The translations under genes were made by a program, and so were the position numbers. Positions 44,538 to 55,476 of a stretch of 64,000 bases of DNA are shown in pieces. The stretch is from contig NW_022881603.1 in assembly GCF_003369915.1 (NCBI RefSeq), positions 52,721,271-52,785,270 of the forward strand. The letters run 5' to 3'. Each line of letters starts with the position of its first letter. The stretch's first letter is position 1. A model generated the notes under the pieces. It did no database searches. It was not told where the DNA came from and saw only the letters and a list, made by a program, of their open reading frames with translations. Source of the stretch: Drosophila miranda (lineage: Eukaryota > Arthropoda > Insecta > Diptera > Drosophilidae).

Positions 44538-46042
44538 TTGACAATTGCAGAAAATAGACTATCAATTTTGGCCTCAAGTCTTGAGAGAAATTCTGTATTT
44601 TCTTTTTGGGCATTGGACTGGAAATTTGCGGGGAGAGTTGTTTGCTGTTCTTGTTGCTGCTGGTGGTGGTGCTGCTGCTGCTCATCCCTCAACTTCTGCT
44701 GGACCTTGGCCAAATGGTTTTCGGCCGGATTGGCTTGAGCACCTCGGCTATACAAGGGCCTGCGTGTGTTGGGCGTTGCTGCTGCTATTGGTGTTGGTGC
44801 TGGTGCTGCTTTGGCCCCTTGTACAACTCTTGCGCGCTGCTGCCGCTGATGCTGCTGCTGCTGCTGTGGCCGCTTCCTTTGTGATGGCTGTTGCTGCTCA
44901 ACAGTGCGGACATATGGCTGCTGCTGTTGCTGTTTCTGTGGTCGGCGATGCTGCTGTTGATGATTGTCCGCTCGTGGCTGTTGCTGCTGCTGCTGCTGCT
45001 CCTGCTCAGCAATTCCGCTACGTACTACCCGGCTGTACGACGGCCTGCCGCTGCCGCTGTTTGTTGCTAGCTGCTGTTGTTGTTGTTGGCGGCCCTGTCG
45101 CTGCGTCTGCTGTGACTGCTGCTGATGCTGCTGCTGCTGCTGCTGCGTACGCTGATGTTTGTTGCGTTTCTGTTGTGGGCGTTGCTGCTCGGTTTGCTGC
45201 TGTGGCTGCTGGCGTTGCTGTTGATACTGCTGCCTCTGCTGCTCACCGATGAGCCGGTTTGCCCTTAGCTGGCTACGAGCCTTTTTGTAGGCGGCACATC
45301 CCTTGTAGCAGCTCACGTGCTTGCCGCTACAATTGGCGCATTTAGGATCCTCCTGCCTGGGTTTCCTGCATGCTGTTGAGGGGTGATCTCCTGCGCATTT
45401 CATGCACTTGAATGGCCGTCTGCAATAGTTTTTTGTGTGGCCAAACTCCTGGCACCGATGGCACTGAGCTGGGTCGCGTGGCTTGGCTTGTCTCACTACC
45501 GAGACGCATTGGTTGGCCAGTTGTTTAATGGCAAGTATTGCCTCATGGCCGCCATCCGCCTTGGGCTGAATTTCAACCTCAAATATGTTTAGAGGCATCC
45601 CATTAAAACGGTGCTTTAATCCTCGGATAAACCGGGCAGTAAATCCCAGCCGTTCCAGCTCCTCAGTAATCCAGCTGCTTGGCGTAGTGTGGTGTAAATG
45701 CCGCACTATTACACGGTAGCCCCTGTCGCTGCGCGGCTGGTGTGTATGGAGTTGGGTGCTATCTTCAGCAAGGGCGTTCTGTATGACGTTGTATGTTGCC
45801 ATGTCATCGCACTGGACTCTGAGTCCACTGTTGGCCATGGATTTCGTCGTAAATTTCCCCACATTTGGATTGATGGTCAATTTATTTATGAGGGGGACAA
45901 TTGCAGGCACCAGGGGCAGGAAGAGTGTAGGGACCTTGGTACTACGTATTGGCGGTTGGACGGGCGTTAAATTTACATTAATGGCTGGCTGATGTTGCGG
46001 CTGATGGTTGTCCGTCTCCATCTGTTGACGTTCAGACTCCAT
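44519..46042 (-). pseudogene. gag fragment of E4 (duplication unit 1)
   Basis: Open from 46042 (internal Met) to a stop at 44519 inside the BEL LTR. It has all three zinc knuckles and the Q-rich C-terminus, and lacks the N-terminus because the duplication joint cuts at 46140. The last residues (VRASR) are encoded by BEL LTR sequence; genuine gag ends at ...FSAIVN. Confidence 0.75.
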
Positions 46043-46140
46043 CCTTTGTGGCTCCCTATGTTGTTGGACCTCACACTGTTTATTTGGCGGTGTGCATATT
46101 TGACCAATCGTCGGCGTCTCTTGCTCTGACTCTATCTGTC

Positions 46141-48691
46141 ATTATGGGCCTTATTAAATTCCTCTCGAATTTCTGCCAACATATCAAGGCGCACCTCGAC
46201 TTCCGCGGCGGTCAGCTTATCGATTTTATTCCCCGCGAAGGATTCGCCAAGCCTGTGCAATCGATCATATAATGACTGACTTTTACGCTTATACAGACTC
46301 AGTCTGGAATCAGCCACCACAATATTTCCGCCCGCGCCTGTATTCGGATCGTTGTCCATGTTAACCGTTGTGCAATTCGACACAACAACGGAAAATGAAA
46401 TACCGCTTAAGCGACGATGTATAGACGCGAGAGCGAGAATGCAAGACACGAAAACAAGAACCGCGGCTGCAGCTGCGCAGAGAATGAGAGATTCGACGCT
46501 TAAAGTACCGGAATTTGTCTATAAATATTCCAGCCGCACTCTCACTGAATTTGCACTTTAAACTGTTTTTAGAAGTGCACCCAAATGTATTTGTTGGTAT
46601 TTAAACTACCCAACAACAAAATATTGTATAAATAATAAGTGTTTTAACGGAACGCGATTAAGCAATGGTTTTATATCACGTCGGGGTCACCAATGTTTGA
46701 GATGCCAAGCTTTTTTGGCACCTATGTGTTTCAAAAATGAAAAGAGATTTCGGGTTAAACTTTATAATTCGTATTTAATCTTGGTGGCTTAGCGGAAGCC
46801 GATTGCTTGCTATTGCCAGATAAACTTTATGCGAGATTGATATGCAACCAATGCGCAGAGGGGTTAGCATAGAACTAAACTATAGACGACGGCGTTAGAT
46901 GAAAGTGATTGCCGAAGTGGCGGCAGCAGATCAAAGTAGTTGCCGAAGTGGCGGCGGCAGAGAGCCCCTTTAGCGGGAGAGCGCAGCAGCTCTGCAGAAC
47001 GTCAACGTTTTACAACATAGGCGGCTCTCTCTGCTCATACAATAATAATGTTAAAGTTACGGTTATTCTTCAGCGGCTGGCCCGAACATTGACAATTGCA
47101 GAAAATAGACTATCAATTTTGGCCTCAAGTCTTGAGAGAAATTCTGTATTTTCTTTTTGGGCATTGGACTGGAAATTTGCGGGGAGAGTTGTTTGCTGTT
47201 CTTGTTGCTGCTGGTGGTGGTGCTGCTGCTGCTCATCCCTCAACTTCTGCTGGACCTTGGCCAAATGGTTTTCGGCCGGATTGGCTTGAGCACCTCGGCT
47301 ATACAAGGGCCTGCGTGTGTTGGGCGTTGCTGCTGCTATTGGTGTTGGTGCTGGTGCTGCTTTGGCCCCTTGTACAACTCTTGCGCGCTGCTGCCGCTGA
47401 TGCTGCTGCTGCTGCTGTGGCCGCTTCCTTTGTGATGGCTGTTGCTGCTCAACAGTGCGGACATATGGCTGCTGCTGTTGCTGTTTCTGTGGTCGGCGAT
47501 GCTGCTGTTGATGATTGTCCGCTCGTGGCTGTTGCTGCTGCTGCTGCTGCTCCTGCTCAGCAATTCCGCTACGTACTACCCGGCTGTACGACGGCCTGCC
47601 GCTGCCGCTGTTTGTTGCTAGCTGCTGTTGTTGTTGTTGGCGGCCCTGTCGCTGCGTCTGCTGTGACTGCTGCTGATGCTGCTGCTGCTGCTGCTGCGTA
47701 CGCTGATGTTTGTTGCGTTTCTGTTGTGGGCGTTGCTGCTCGGTTTGCTGCTGTGGCTGCTGGCGTTGCTGTTGATACTGCTGCCTCTGCTGCTCACCGA
47801 TGAGCCGGTTTGCCCTTAGCTGGCTACGAGCCTTTTTGTAGGCGGCACATCCCTTGTAGCAGCTCACGTGCTTGCCGCTACAATTGGCGCATTTAGGATC
47901 CTCCTGCCTGGGTTTCCTGCATGCTGTTGAGGGGTGATCTCCTGCGCATTTCATGCACTTGAATGGCCGTCTGCAATAGTTTTTTGTGTGGCCAAACTCC
48001 TGGCACCGATGGCACTGAGCTGGGTCGCGTGGCTTGGCTTGTCTCACTACCGAGACGCATTGGTTGGCCAGTTGTTTAATGGCAAGTATTGCCTCATGGC
48101 CGCCATCCGCCTTGGGCTGAATTTCAACCTCAAATATGTTTAGAGGCATCCCATTAAAACGGTGCTTTAATCCTCGGATAAACCGGGCAGTAAATCCCAG
48201 CCGTTCCAGCTCCTCAGTAATCCAGCTGCTTGGCGTAGTGTGGTGTAAATGCCGCACTATTACACGGTAGCCCCTGTCGCTGCGCGGCTGGTGTGTATGG
48301 AGTTGGGTGCTATCTTCAGCAAGGGCGTTCTGTATGACGTTGTATGTTGCCATGTCATCGCACTGGACTCTGAGTCCACTGTTGGCCATGGATTTCGTCG
48401 TAAATTTCCCCACATTTGGATTGATGGTCAATTTATTTATGAGGGGTACAATTGCAGGCACCAGGGGCAGGAAGAGTGTAGGGACCTTGGTACTACGTAT
48501 TGGCGGTTGGACGGGCGTTAAATTTACATTAATGGCTGGCTGATGTTGCGGCTGATGGTTGTCCGTCTCCATCTGTTGACGTTCAGACTCCATCCTTTGT
48601 GGCTCCCTATGTTGTTGGACCTCACACTGTTTATTTGGCGGTGTGCATATTTGACCAATCGTCGGCGTCTCTTGCTCTGACTCTATCTGTC
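46141..48691. repeat. Tandem duplication in E4, unit 2 of 2 (2551 bp)
   Basis: Second copy: BEL gag N-terminal fragment (46449-46141), BEL leader, an orphan BEL LTR (46694-47088) and E4 gag (47089 on). This unit continues into the intact gag N-terminus. Confidence 0.9.
46694..47088 (-). repeat. Orphan BEL 5' LTR from the 2551-bp duplication
   Basis: Identical in structure to 44143-44537. It is preceded by BEL leader and a gag start (46449-46141) truncated at the duplication joint. Not an independent insertion. Confidence 0.85.
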
Positions 48692-48992
48692 GGGTCTCAT
48701 GATGCAGTCTTTTGGCAAATTGGCTCTTAAACATAGGCGTGTCCAGTGTCAGGCAGGTAAAGTCGTCATTATCTGAATCCGTTTCGATCGCCGCGCATCT
48801 TCGTTTGAGCGGCGAGCGAAACGAATTTGTAGTCAAGTTGGCCTTTGCTATAGGGGTAAGGGGCAGGGGCGAGGGCATCTCATTGTCCAATAGCGGGGGC
48901 ACGCTATTTAGCCATTCTTTTACCAGCTTTATTCTGGTATTAGGCCTTGTCAGTGCATTATGCTCGTCCGCCTGAGTCAAAGTAGGCAGCAA
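47070..48992 (-). CDS. gag (ORF1) of E4, longest open copy
   Basis: 640 codons open from 48992 (MLPTLTQADEHNALTRP), including the 103-bp part lost in E1 and E2. Order: K/N-rich N-terminus, acidic DSDNDD patch, PRE_C2HC-like block (YRVIVRHLHHTTPSSW), knuckles CHRCQEFGHTKNYC / CMKCAGDHPSTAC / CANCSGKHVSC, a long poly-Q-rich region, YSRGAQANPAENHLAKVQQK, and a short C-terminal helix (EFLSRLEAKIDSLFSAIVN). The stop at 47070 lies in the BEL LTR, so five residues are foreign. Compared with E1 the extreme N-terminus is missing (a short internal deletion near 49015 and 5' truncation). Only this copy could encode a near-complete gag. Confidence 0.75.
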   Translation of the reverse strand: MLPTLTQADEHNALTRPNTRIKLVKEWLNSVPPLLDNEMPSPLPLTPIAKANLTTNSFRSPLKRRCAAIETDSDNDDFTCLTLDTPMFKSQFAKRLHHETRQIESEQETPTIGQICTPPNKQCEVQQHREPQRMESERQQMETDNHQPQHQPAINVNLTPVQPPIRSTKVPTLFLPLVPAIVPLINKLTINPNVGKFTTKSMANSGLRVQCDDMATYNVIQNALAEDSTQLHTHQPRSDRGYRVIVRHLHHTTPSSWITEELERLGFTARFIRGLKHRFNGMPLNIFEVEIQPKADGGHEAILAIKQLANQCVSVVRQAKPRDPAQCHRCQEFGHTKNYCRRPFKCMKCAGDHPSTACRKPRQEDPKCANCSGKHVSCYKGCAAYKKARSQLRANRLIGEQQRQQYQQQRQQPQQQTEQQRPQQKRNKHQRTQQQQQQHQQQSQQTQRQGRQQQQQQLATNSGSGRPSYSRVVRSGIAEQEQQQQQQQPRADNHQQQHRRPQKQQQQQPYVRTVEQQQPSQRKRPQQQQQHQRQQRARVVQGAKAAPAPTPIAAATPNTRRPLYSRGAQANPAENHLAKVQQKLRDEQQQHHHQQQQEQQTTLPANFQSNAQKENTEFLSRLEAKIDSLFSAIVNVRASR

Positions 48993-49309
48993 GCATTTTC
49001 TGCTTCTGCTAGTGTTTGCTGTATGCCGTTTTTAGTTTCGGCATAAGTCAATGTGTTTGTTTTTGTTTTGGTATTGCGTAGGTCAGGGTAGCGTCGTTTG
49101 GTTTGCTGTTCGTGTTTGAGTTTTGTTTCGGCGGGAGAGAGCAAGCATCTCTCTTTTTGTCACAAGTGCGTGTGTGCATGTTTGGCGGCAAACGCTTTGG
49201 GGCTTGAAGTGACGCGCCTTCGTTTTGTTTTTGCGCCGAGGGTTTGGATGCTGAGAGAGCGCAAGCGTCGCTCTCTATGATGCTTGTGTGAGTTGTTTGG
49301 TTGTTTTTG
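48993..49309 (-). other. 5' leader of E4
   Basis: A/C-rich on the minus strand. It ends at the same base relative to E1 as the E2 leader, directly against the poly(A) of the next element. It lacks about 60 bp near 49015 that E2 has (8217-8270). Nothing resembling a promoter consensus could be fixed. Confidence 0.55.
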
Positions 49310-49692
49310 TTTTTTTTTGTAATGTAATTTAATGCGAGTGCACGACCAAGTTGCGCACACTCGCCCGCCAGATTTGCTACAGACGGAGTTTATTTCCAGC
49401 TTTTCTTATTACCTAGGACATGGCAATTTACATTTAAGCTTAACTTACAACAATAATGCGATTTTAAAATTGGCGGGCTGTTAACATTAACATTACATTG
49501 ACATTAGCATTACATTAACATTAACATTATAGCATGAAACTAATGGTCTGGCAGCCCTTATGTGTCAATCACAGGATTAACGTACATAAATCAGCAAGTG
49601 GTCACAAACAGATAAGTATTGACAATATTTGAACAATTATTTACATTTTAATCTAATTTAATTATATTTTATTTCTATTTGCAGGTACTGGA
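49310..49692 (-). other. 3' end of E5 with poly(A)
   Basis: T run 49310-49318, the shared GCGCACACTCGCCCGCCAG block, ACATTA/ACATTG short repeats at about 49482-49530, and a plus-strand intron-like 3' end TTCTATTTGCAG at 49673-49684. This is the uninterrupted version of the CR1 target in E4. Confidence 0.7.
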
Positions 49693-50103
49693 TCATCGTC
49701 GTCGTCTGGAGCAGTGTGTTTGGCACGGTGCGCAACCGTACGGCGCTGGATGAGCGCGTGTGTAAGGTGCGGCAGGAGACGTGGACAATGCACAGCGCCG
49801 TGCAGAGTGGATGGAGCGATCGCCGTGGTCCTCCAGGTGGCCCGGGATTCGGCCAAATTTGTGTGGCGATGGTTGCCAGCAGCCATGAAGTGCAGGAAAA
49901 CCACCCCTGCGTGGATTCGGATGCGCCATGTGTGCAGCGCAAGCGTGTCCAAATTTGCATTCATGGCCAACCAGCAGCCGTGATGACTCTCGTCCGCGGA
50001 GCCCTTCTGGAGGCCGGATGCCGTGGTGACGCCCATGAGGAAGGATCAGAGGAGCAACTAGGGGTGTCGCCCGGTGTCGCAAGCGTGTTTGTACACGCTT
50101 CAG

Positions 50104-50181
50104 GTGAATTTTGTGCCGTTTTATATTGCTCTGTGGAGGGGATAATTTTGCAAATTTTAATGTCATTTTTACATTTACCAG
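50104..50181 (+). other. Consensus intron on the antisense strand of E5 ORF2 tail
   Basis: TTCAG|GTGAATTTTG ... TTTACCAG, 78 nt, identical to 19621-19698 of E4. A plus-strand frame (49716-50204) is open on both sides and through it. Confidence 0.5.
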
Positions 50182-53100
50182 GTACAACGACAATGTCCAC
50201 CTAAGGAACATTGGACTTGCTGCGGCCGGATTGCGGCGTCCCAATAATCGGCGCCTTGCTGCACCAAAGTGCGGAGTGACTGTGGCGGTGTGTGCAATGT
50301 GCCGGCCGGCATCATCGTCGTTGTTGTGGTCGTCGTCATCTGAGATGGATTGGACATCGGTGATGATTTGGACGTCGTCGTCGTCGTCATCGGTGATGAT
50401 TTGGACGTCGTCGTCGTCGTCGTCGACCACCCGTTCAAGGCGCCGTCGGACTTGCTCCAGTCCGTGGTCCAGAAGTGCCTCTTGCGGATTGCGTCGATGG
50501 CTGTCGTCCAGGGTGCGTGAGCTGCTGCTTGCAGCCTGTGTCTGGCAACGATGATGTGACATCTGCAGGTTGCTGCTCGACAGAATTTGCTGTGTCTGCT
50601 GCTGGGTCCGCTGCTGTGTCTGCTGCTGGGTCCGCTGCTGCGTCTGCTGCTGCGTCTGCTGCTGCATCTGTTGCTGAGTCTGCTGCTGCGTCTGTTGCTG
50701 AGTCTGCTGCTGGGTATGCTGCTGCGTCACTGGATCGGGATCCCCCTCGTAATCTGGCAGGATTATCCTTTGGACAGATAGTGGCTGGCCAAAGATAAGA
50801 GCCACTATTCTTTCTCGGGGAGTTTGGCCGCTGAGGTATCGTTTCCTGAAGCAATTTATCATCGAACCGTTGAACCTTTCGGGGTTCGGATTGATGATAT
50901 TTTGTTGTTGGATTCTTCTTAATTGCCTGGCGTCTGATTCCTCCTGTCTCTTTCTTTTCAGCTCCTCCTCTTCGATACGGATCTGGATGTTGTTGTTGAT
51001 GGCTGCTCCGATCCTGATTTTGAGGCTGCAGCGGGCGGAAGTGTTGGAGCAGCTGTTGCAGATATCGTGGCCTCTGCAATCGCTGTGGCTCATACGGCTG
51101 CAGTAATAGTTTCCGAGCCTCCGGATTGACATGGCAAGCCAAGGAGTTGGCGAAGCGCCCACTTGCCGCATGGAACACTTCGTCAATTGTGTCTAGATTG
51201 TGAGTCTGCCTTATGGCATCGTTCCTGGTGAACCTTGTCGCCTTCATTGCCCGTCTAATGATTTTATTTTGTAGGCTTTGCACCCGTCGCAGCTGGGAAT
51301 CGGATGTAAGTGCGCCCCAAACCGGAAGACCATATTGCCAAATGGGCATGATGAGCTGCTTGATGACGATAGCCTTGATTTCGTTAGGCAGCCGGCTTTT
51401 TGGGCCAGCAAGCCACTCCAGTTTGGCCGCTCTTGATCGGAGTTTTGTGCAGAGCCTCGTGATGTGTGAGCTTAGGGTGAGTTTTTTGTCCAATTTTATG
51501 CCCAGATATGTGTGTGATTTGTCAAGTGGCACAGCCTGTCCATTTATAGTCGGCGTTTGCCTTAAGTCCGTTGATCTAATTGTCCTCAGTGTGAATATTA
51601 CATGTCCGGTTTTTTTTGCATTTATGTTAATGCACCACTTCTTGGCCCATATAGAGAAGTGTTGTAGGTACCGCTGGTTATTTTTGACTGCCACATTTGG
51701 GATTGCAGATGCGCTCATTATCACCGTGTCGTCGGCATACGGGGACAGCAGCTTTGATTCCCGTTCTGGATGGAAGCCAGTGCTGTCAGGGATGAGGTGA
51801 GGCATGGGCATGTCCGAGGCATAGATCGTGTATAGTATTGGCCCAAGTACACTACCCTGCGGGACTCCAGCTAATATTTTTCCGATTCTTGACAGATCAT
51901 CGTCTCCGCAGCTCACGCAAAAAGTGCGTTCAGCCAGGTAGCTCTCCAGAATGCAGTACAAATTTAAAGGCACAGCTTCATCAACTTGTACAGCAGCCCT
52001 TCATGCCATACTCGGTCAAAAGCTTCGGATATGTCCAGAAAAATTGCCGAGCAAACTTGTTTTTTCTCATACGCCTTGAGGATATATTGTGTGACTCGAG
52101 CCAGCTGCTGCTCAGTGCCATGCTCCCGCCGAAATCCAAATTGGTAATTGGGTACGGCCTTGGCAAAATTCTCCACCTCAAACAATCTCGCCATCAGCAA
52201 TTTTTCAAAGATCTTTGAAAGGCCGATAATAGACTGATTGGCCGGTAGGAACACATGTCGGCTGTGTTTTTGCCCGGCTTTAAAATCATTTTAATCTGGG
52301 CATGTTTCCACTGACTTGGAAAGTGGCCCAGTCTGAAAATGGAGTTATAAATTAATATTAAATATAATAGCGCTTTTTTTGGCAAATTTTTAATCAGTTT
52401 GTTATTGATTTTGTCGCCCCCAGTTGATTTGGACAGCTCCAATGCATCAACAATCTGCATCAGCTCAGGCAGTGTGACTGGTCTGAAGGGAATCCTGATT
52501 TCCTGGTCTGGTTGTAGCTGCTTCTGCCGTTTTGACTGCTCACGCTCTCTGTTGATTGCGGTCCGCTCTTCATCTGAATTGGATAGTATCGGGCTGAATC
52601 TCTCCTCCAGGTGAGTAGCAAAGGCATCGGCTGTCTCGGCTGTTGACTTTGTCCACGAGACACTTGCCTTGCCTCCAGTCATAGTTGGCAGCCTCAGTGG
52701 CCAGTTTGGCTGCGGCTGTCTTTTGATTGTGCTGGTCAGTTTCCAAAGTTTCTGCATTTGATAGCGGTCTTTGTTGTCAATCCCTGTGAACAGTTTGTTG
52801 ATATTTTTGTTTTTCAGGATTGTGAGCCCCTTATTAAGACGATTTTGCGCCGCCCTGTAGTTTCGTCTGGCTTCGATGGTGCGAGTCGCCAGCCAGATCC
52901 TCTTGCACTGCTGTTTGTTGGAAAGCAGCTCGCTAGTAGCCTCGTCCAGCTTAAGGTGATGGTGCCGGTGATGTTGCTGTGACCGCTGCTGATGTTGATG
53001 CTGTCGCTGCTGTGGCCATCTTCGATGTGAGTTTGGATGCTGCTGTTGATGTTGTGTTGTTGCTGCTGCTGCTGCTACCCGTATATTGTCAAAAAACAAG

Positions 53101-53581
53101 TCAACGACGTCATCAATGTCCTGCGCTATTCTAATCTCGGTGTTGAGATTGATCAACCGTTCCAGCGACTTTTGAAACAGGCTGATATTGGCACGTGCTG
53201 GGAGCAGATGTTTCCTGGCTGTGGGCGTAGGATGTCTACGTCCACCGCTGCCGATCGTCAACTCCACCCTGAGCAGCAAGTGATCAGAGTCCAAATCCGA
53301 GCTTGAACGGATACTCAGGTGAGCGTCGTGAATTCCTTTGTAGATTCCAAAGTCAATCGCTGATGGTCTCTTTTTTTTTGTCGTAGGGATAGTGTGTGGC
53401 ACCACCGGTGGCCAGCAAATTGCAGCCGTTGTTGGTGTGTACAGCCTCCATCAGCGCTTTCCCTCTGGCGCATCCACGGACATTTCCCCACCACATATGC
53501 TTCGCGTTCCAGTCACCGCATACAAGGAAGCCGGATGCAGTTTCTTCGACGCAGAGTTCTTCAAAATGTCTTATCAATCCA

Positions 53582-53870
53582 GTAAATGGGCAGACGCCCA
53601 CTTGAATACAGGCGGACAGTAGATCGGCGCAAAAATAATTCCCTTTTTATTTTTCTTTTCAGTGAAGACGATGACAGGTGCACTTTGGATGAATGGCTTT
53701 GAAATTGGCTGCAGAGCAGAGTGGGGGACATCGTCCCGGACCAGGATGGCTACACCCCCTCTACGACCGTTTGCCGGATTTTGTGCAGTGTAAGTGTGGA
53801 ATCCGCTCGCACAGACGGCCCTTGTGCGTGTTTCGATGACCATCATTAATTGTATTTTTCACCTTTTCAG
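53582..53870 (+). other. Two consensus introns on the antisense strand of E5 ORF2 start
   Basis: 53790-53870 (GTAAGTGTGG ... TTTTCAG, 81 nt) is strong. 53582-53662 (GTAAATGG ... TTTTTCTTTTCAG, 81 nt) has a weaker donor and an excellent acceptor. In E4 the second acceptor is the gypsy insertion target. Confidence 0.5.
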
Positions 53871-54113
53871 GAAAACTTCGACCTCGTTCAGCTTGTTTGT
53901 CACACCACACGCGTTCCAGAAGGCAATTTTAAAAGAGTTGCCGTTCTGGCAACTGGACTGGACTGGATTGACGTTTTGGTTGACAGGCTATTCAGGACTG
54001 GACTAAACATAGAAAGCGTCATTGGCGGAAGACAGGACCATATCCAAAGAGTTTGGTGAAGTGCTATTTGTTGTTTTGCTTGTTTTATTTGAATTGATAT
54101 TTATTAATTTGAC

Positions 54114-54499
54114 TGTTTGAGGTGCCAAGCACCTATGTGTTTCAAAAATGAAAAGAGATTTCGGGTTAAACTTTATAATTCGTATTTAATCTTGGTGGCT
54201 TAGCGGAAGCCGATTGCTTGCTATTGCCAGATAAACTTTATGCGAGATCGATATGCAACCAATGCGCAGAGGGGTTAGCATAGAACTAAACTATAGACGA
54301 CGGCGTTAGATGAAAGTGATTGCCGAAGTGGCGGCAGCAGATCAAAGTAGTTGCCGAAGTGGCGGCGGCAGAGAGCCCCTTTAGCGGGAGAGCGCAGCAG
54401 CTCTGCAGAACGTCAACGTTTTACAACATAGGCGGCTCTCTCTGCTCATACAATAATAATGTTAAAGTTACGGTTATTCTTCAGCGGCTGGCCCGAACA
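54114..54499 (-). repeat. Solo BEL LTR at the same site as the full BEL in E4
   Basis: 386 bp flanked by TTGAC at 54109-54113 and 54500-54504, with the same neighbouring E-element bases as in E4. The start is of the 3' LTR type (GAGGTGCCAAGCACC), the end of the 5' LTR type (GGCCCGAACA). This is the mosaic expected from LTR-LTR recombination of the element now seen in E4. Confidence 0.9.
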
Positions 54500-55476
54500 T
54501 TGACAATTGCAGAAAATAGACTATCAATTTTGGCCTCAAGTCTTGAGAGAAATTCTGTATTTTCTTTTTGGGCATGGGACTGGAAATTTGCGGGGAGAGT
54601 TGTTTGCTGTTCTTGTTGATGCTGGTGGTGGTGCTGCTGCTGCTCATCCCTCAACTTCTGCTGGACCTTGGCCAAATGGTTTTCGGCCGGATTGGCTTGA
54701 GCACCTCGGCTATACAAGGGCCTGCGTGTGTTGGGCGTTGCTGCTGCTATTGGTGTTGGTGCTGGTGCTGCTTTGGCCCCTTGTACAACTCTTGCGCGCT
54801 GCTGCCGCTGATGCTGCTGCTGCTGCTGTGGCCGCTTCCTTTGTGATGGCTGTTGCTGCTCAACAGTGCGGACATATGGCTGCTGCTGTTGCTGTTTCTG
54901 TGGTCGGCGATTCTGCTGTTGATGATTGTCCGCTCGTGGCTGTTGCTGCTGCTGCTGCTGCTCCTGCTCAGCAATTCCGCTACGTACTACCCGGCTGTAC
55001 GACGGCCTGCCGCTGCCGCTGTTTGTTGCTAGCTGCTGTTGTTGTTGTTGGCGGCCCTGTCGTTGCGTCTGCTGTGACTGCTGCTGATGCTGCTGCTGCT
55101 GCTGCTGCGTACGCTGATGTTTGTTGCGTTTCTGTTGTGGGCGTTGCTGCTCGGTTTGCTGCTGTGGCTGCTGGCGTTGCTGTTGATACTGCTGCCTCTG
55201 CTGCTCACCGATGAGCCGGTTTGCCCTTAGCTGGCTACGAGCCTTTTTGTAGGCGGCACATCCCTTGTAGCAGCTCACGTTCTTGCCGCTACAATTGGCG
55301 CATTTAGGATCCTCCTGCCTGGGTTTCCTGCATGCTGTTGAGGGGTGATCTCCTGCGCATTTCATGCACTTGAATGGCCGTCTGCAATAGTTTTTTTGTG
55401 TGGCCAAACTCCTGGCACCGATGGCACTGAGCTGGGTCGCGTGGCCAGCTGGATGACCATATCTTCTACAGTGCAA
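54481..55476 (-). pseudogene. gag C-terminal part of E5
   Basis: Keeps the second and third knuckles and the Q-rich tail. The third knuckle has Asn in place of His (CANCSGKNVSC). An extra T near 55395 shifts the frame before the first knuckle, and the upstream part is replaced by the Helitron-like piece. Confidence 0.7.

Larger units (their letters stand above)
43590..46140. repeat. Tandem duplication in E4, unit 1 of 2 (2551 bp)
   Basis: Covers the BEL gag start, BEL leader, BEL 5' LTR and the E4 gag 3' part. It recurs at 46141-48691 with constant offset 2551. The joint reads ATCTGTC|ATTATGGGCC, with 2 bp of shared TC. It spans the boundary of two different elements, so it arose after the BEL insertion. 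Confidence 0.9.
15950..49309 (-). mobile_element. E4: RT-bearing telomere-type element, heavily invaded
   Basis: Reading the minus strand from right to left: leader (48993-49309), gag (48992-47089), a duplicated BEL-LTR/gag block, BEL (44537-38223), ORF2 start (about 38050-37757), the gypsy-type element (37752-23015), the rest of ORF2 (23010-19210), 3' region with a CR1 insertion (19179-16228), and the 3' end with poly(A) at 15952-15958. Without insertions it would be about 7-8 kb with gag and an endonuclease-RT ORF2. Gag and both ends resemble the RT-less E2, like the TAHRE/HeT-A pair in D. melanogaster. ORF2 also has a long C-terminal extension, as described for some TART elements. E5 is a sister copy. 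Confidence 0.75.
49693..53970 (-). pseudogene. ORF2 of E5: endonuclease, RT and Q/D-rich extension; frameshifted
   Basis: Endonuclease start (MMVIETRTRAV, about 53846), GDWNAKH (about 53508) and the DSDHLLL active site (about 53290), the latter lost in E4. RT with FLDISEAFDRVW, GVPQGSVLGP and YADDT (about 51735), then the thumb. The extension holds TQQQ repeats (one unit more than E4) and two VQIITD motifs (50333-50428). Breaks: one A missing near 53585, a 9-A run near 53375, the shift at about 52210 shared with E4, 2 bp lost near 51973, and a 38-bp deletion near 50978. The stop is at 49693. Inactive; together with E4 it outlines the domain plan of the ancestor. Confidence 0.75.

Noticed and set aside
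46694..47088. Independent solo BEL LTR
   Set aside because: Flanked on one side by BEL leader and gag at constant offset 2551 from 43590-46140; it is part of a tandem duplication.
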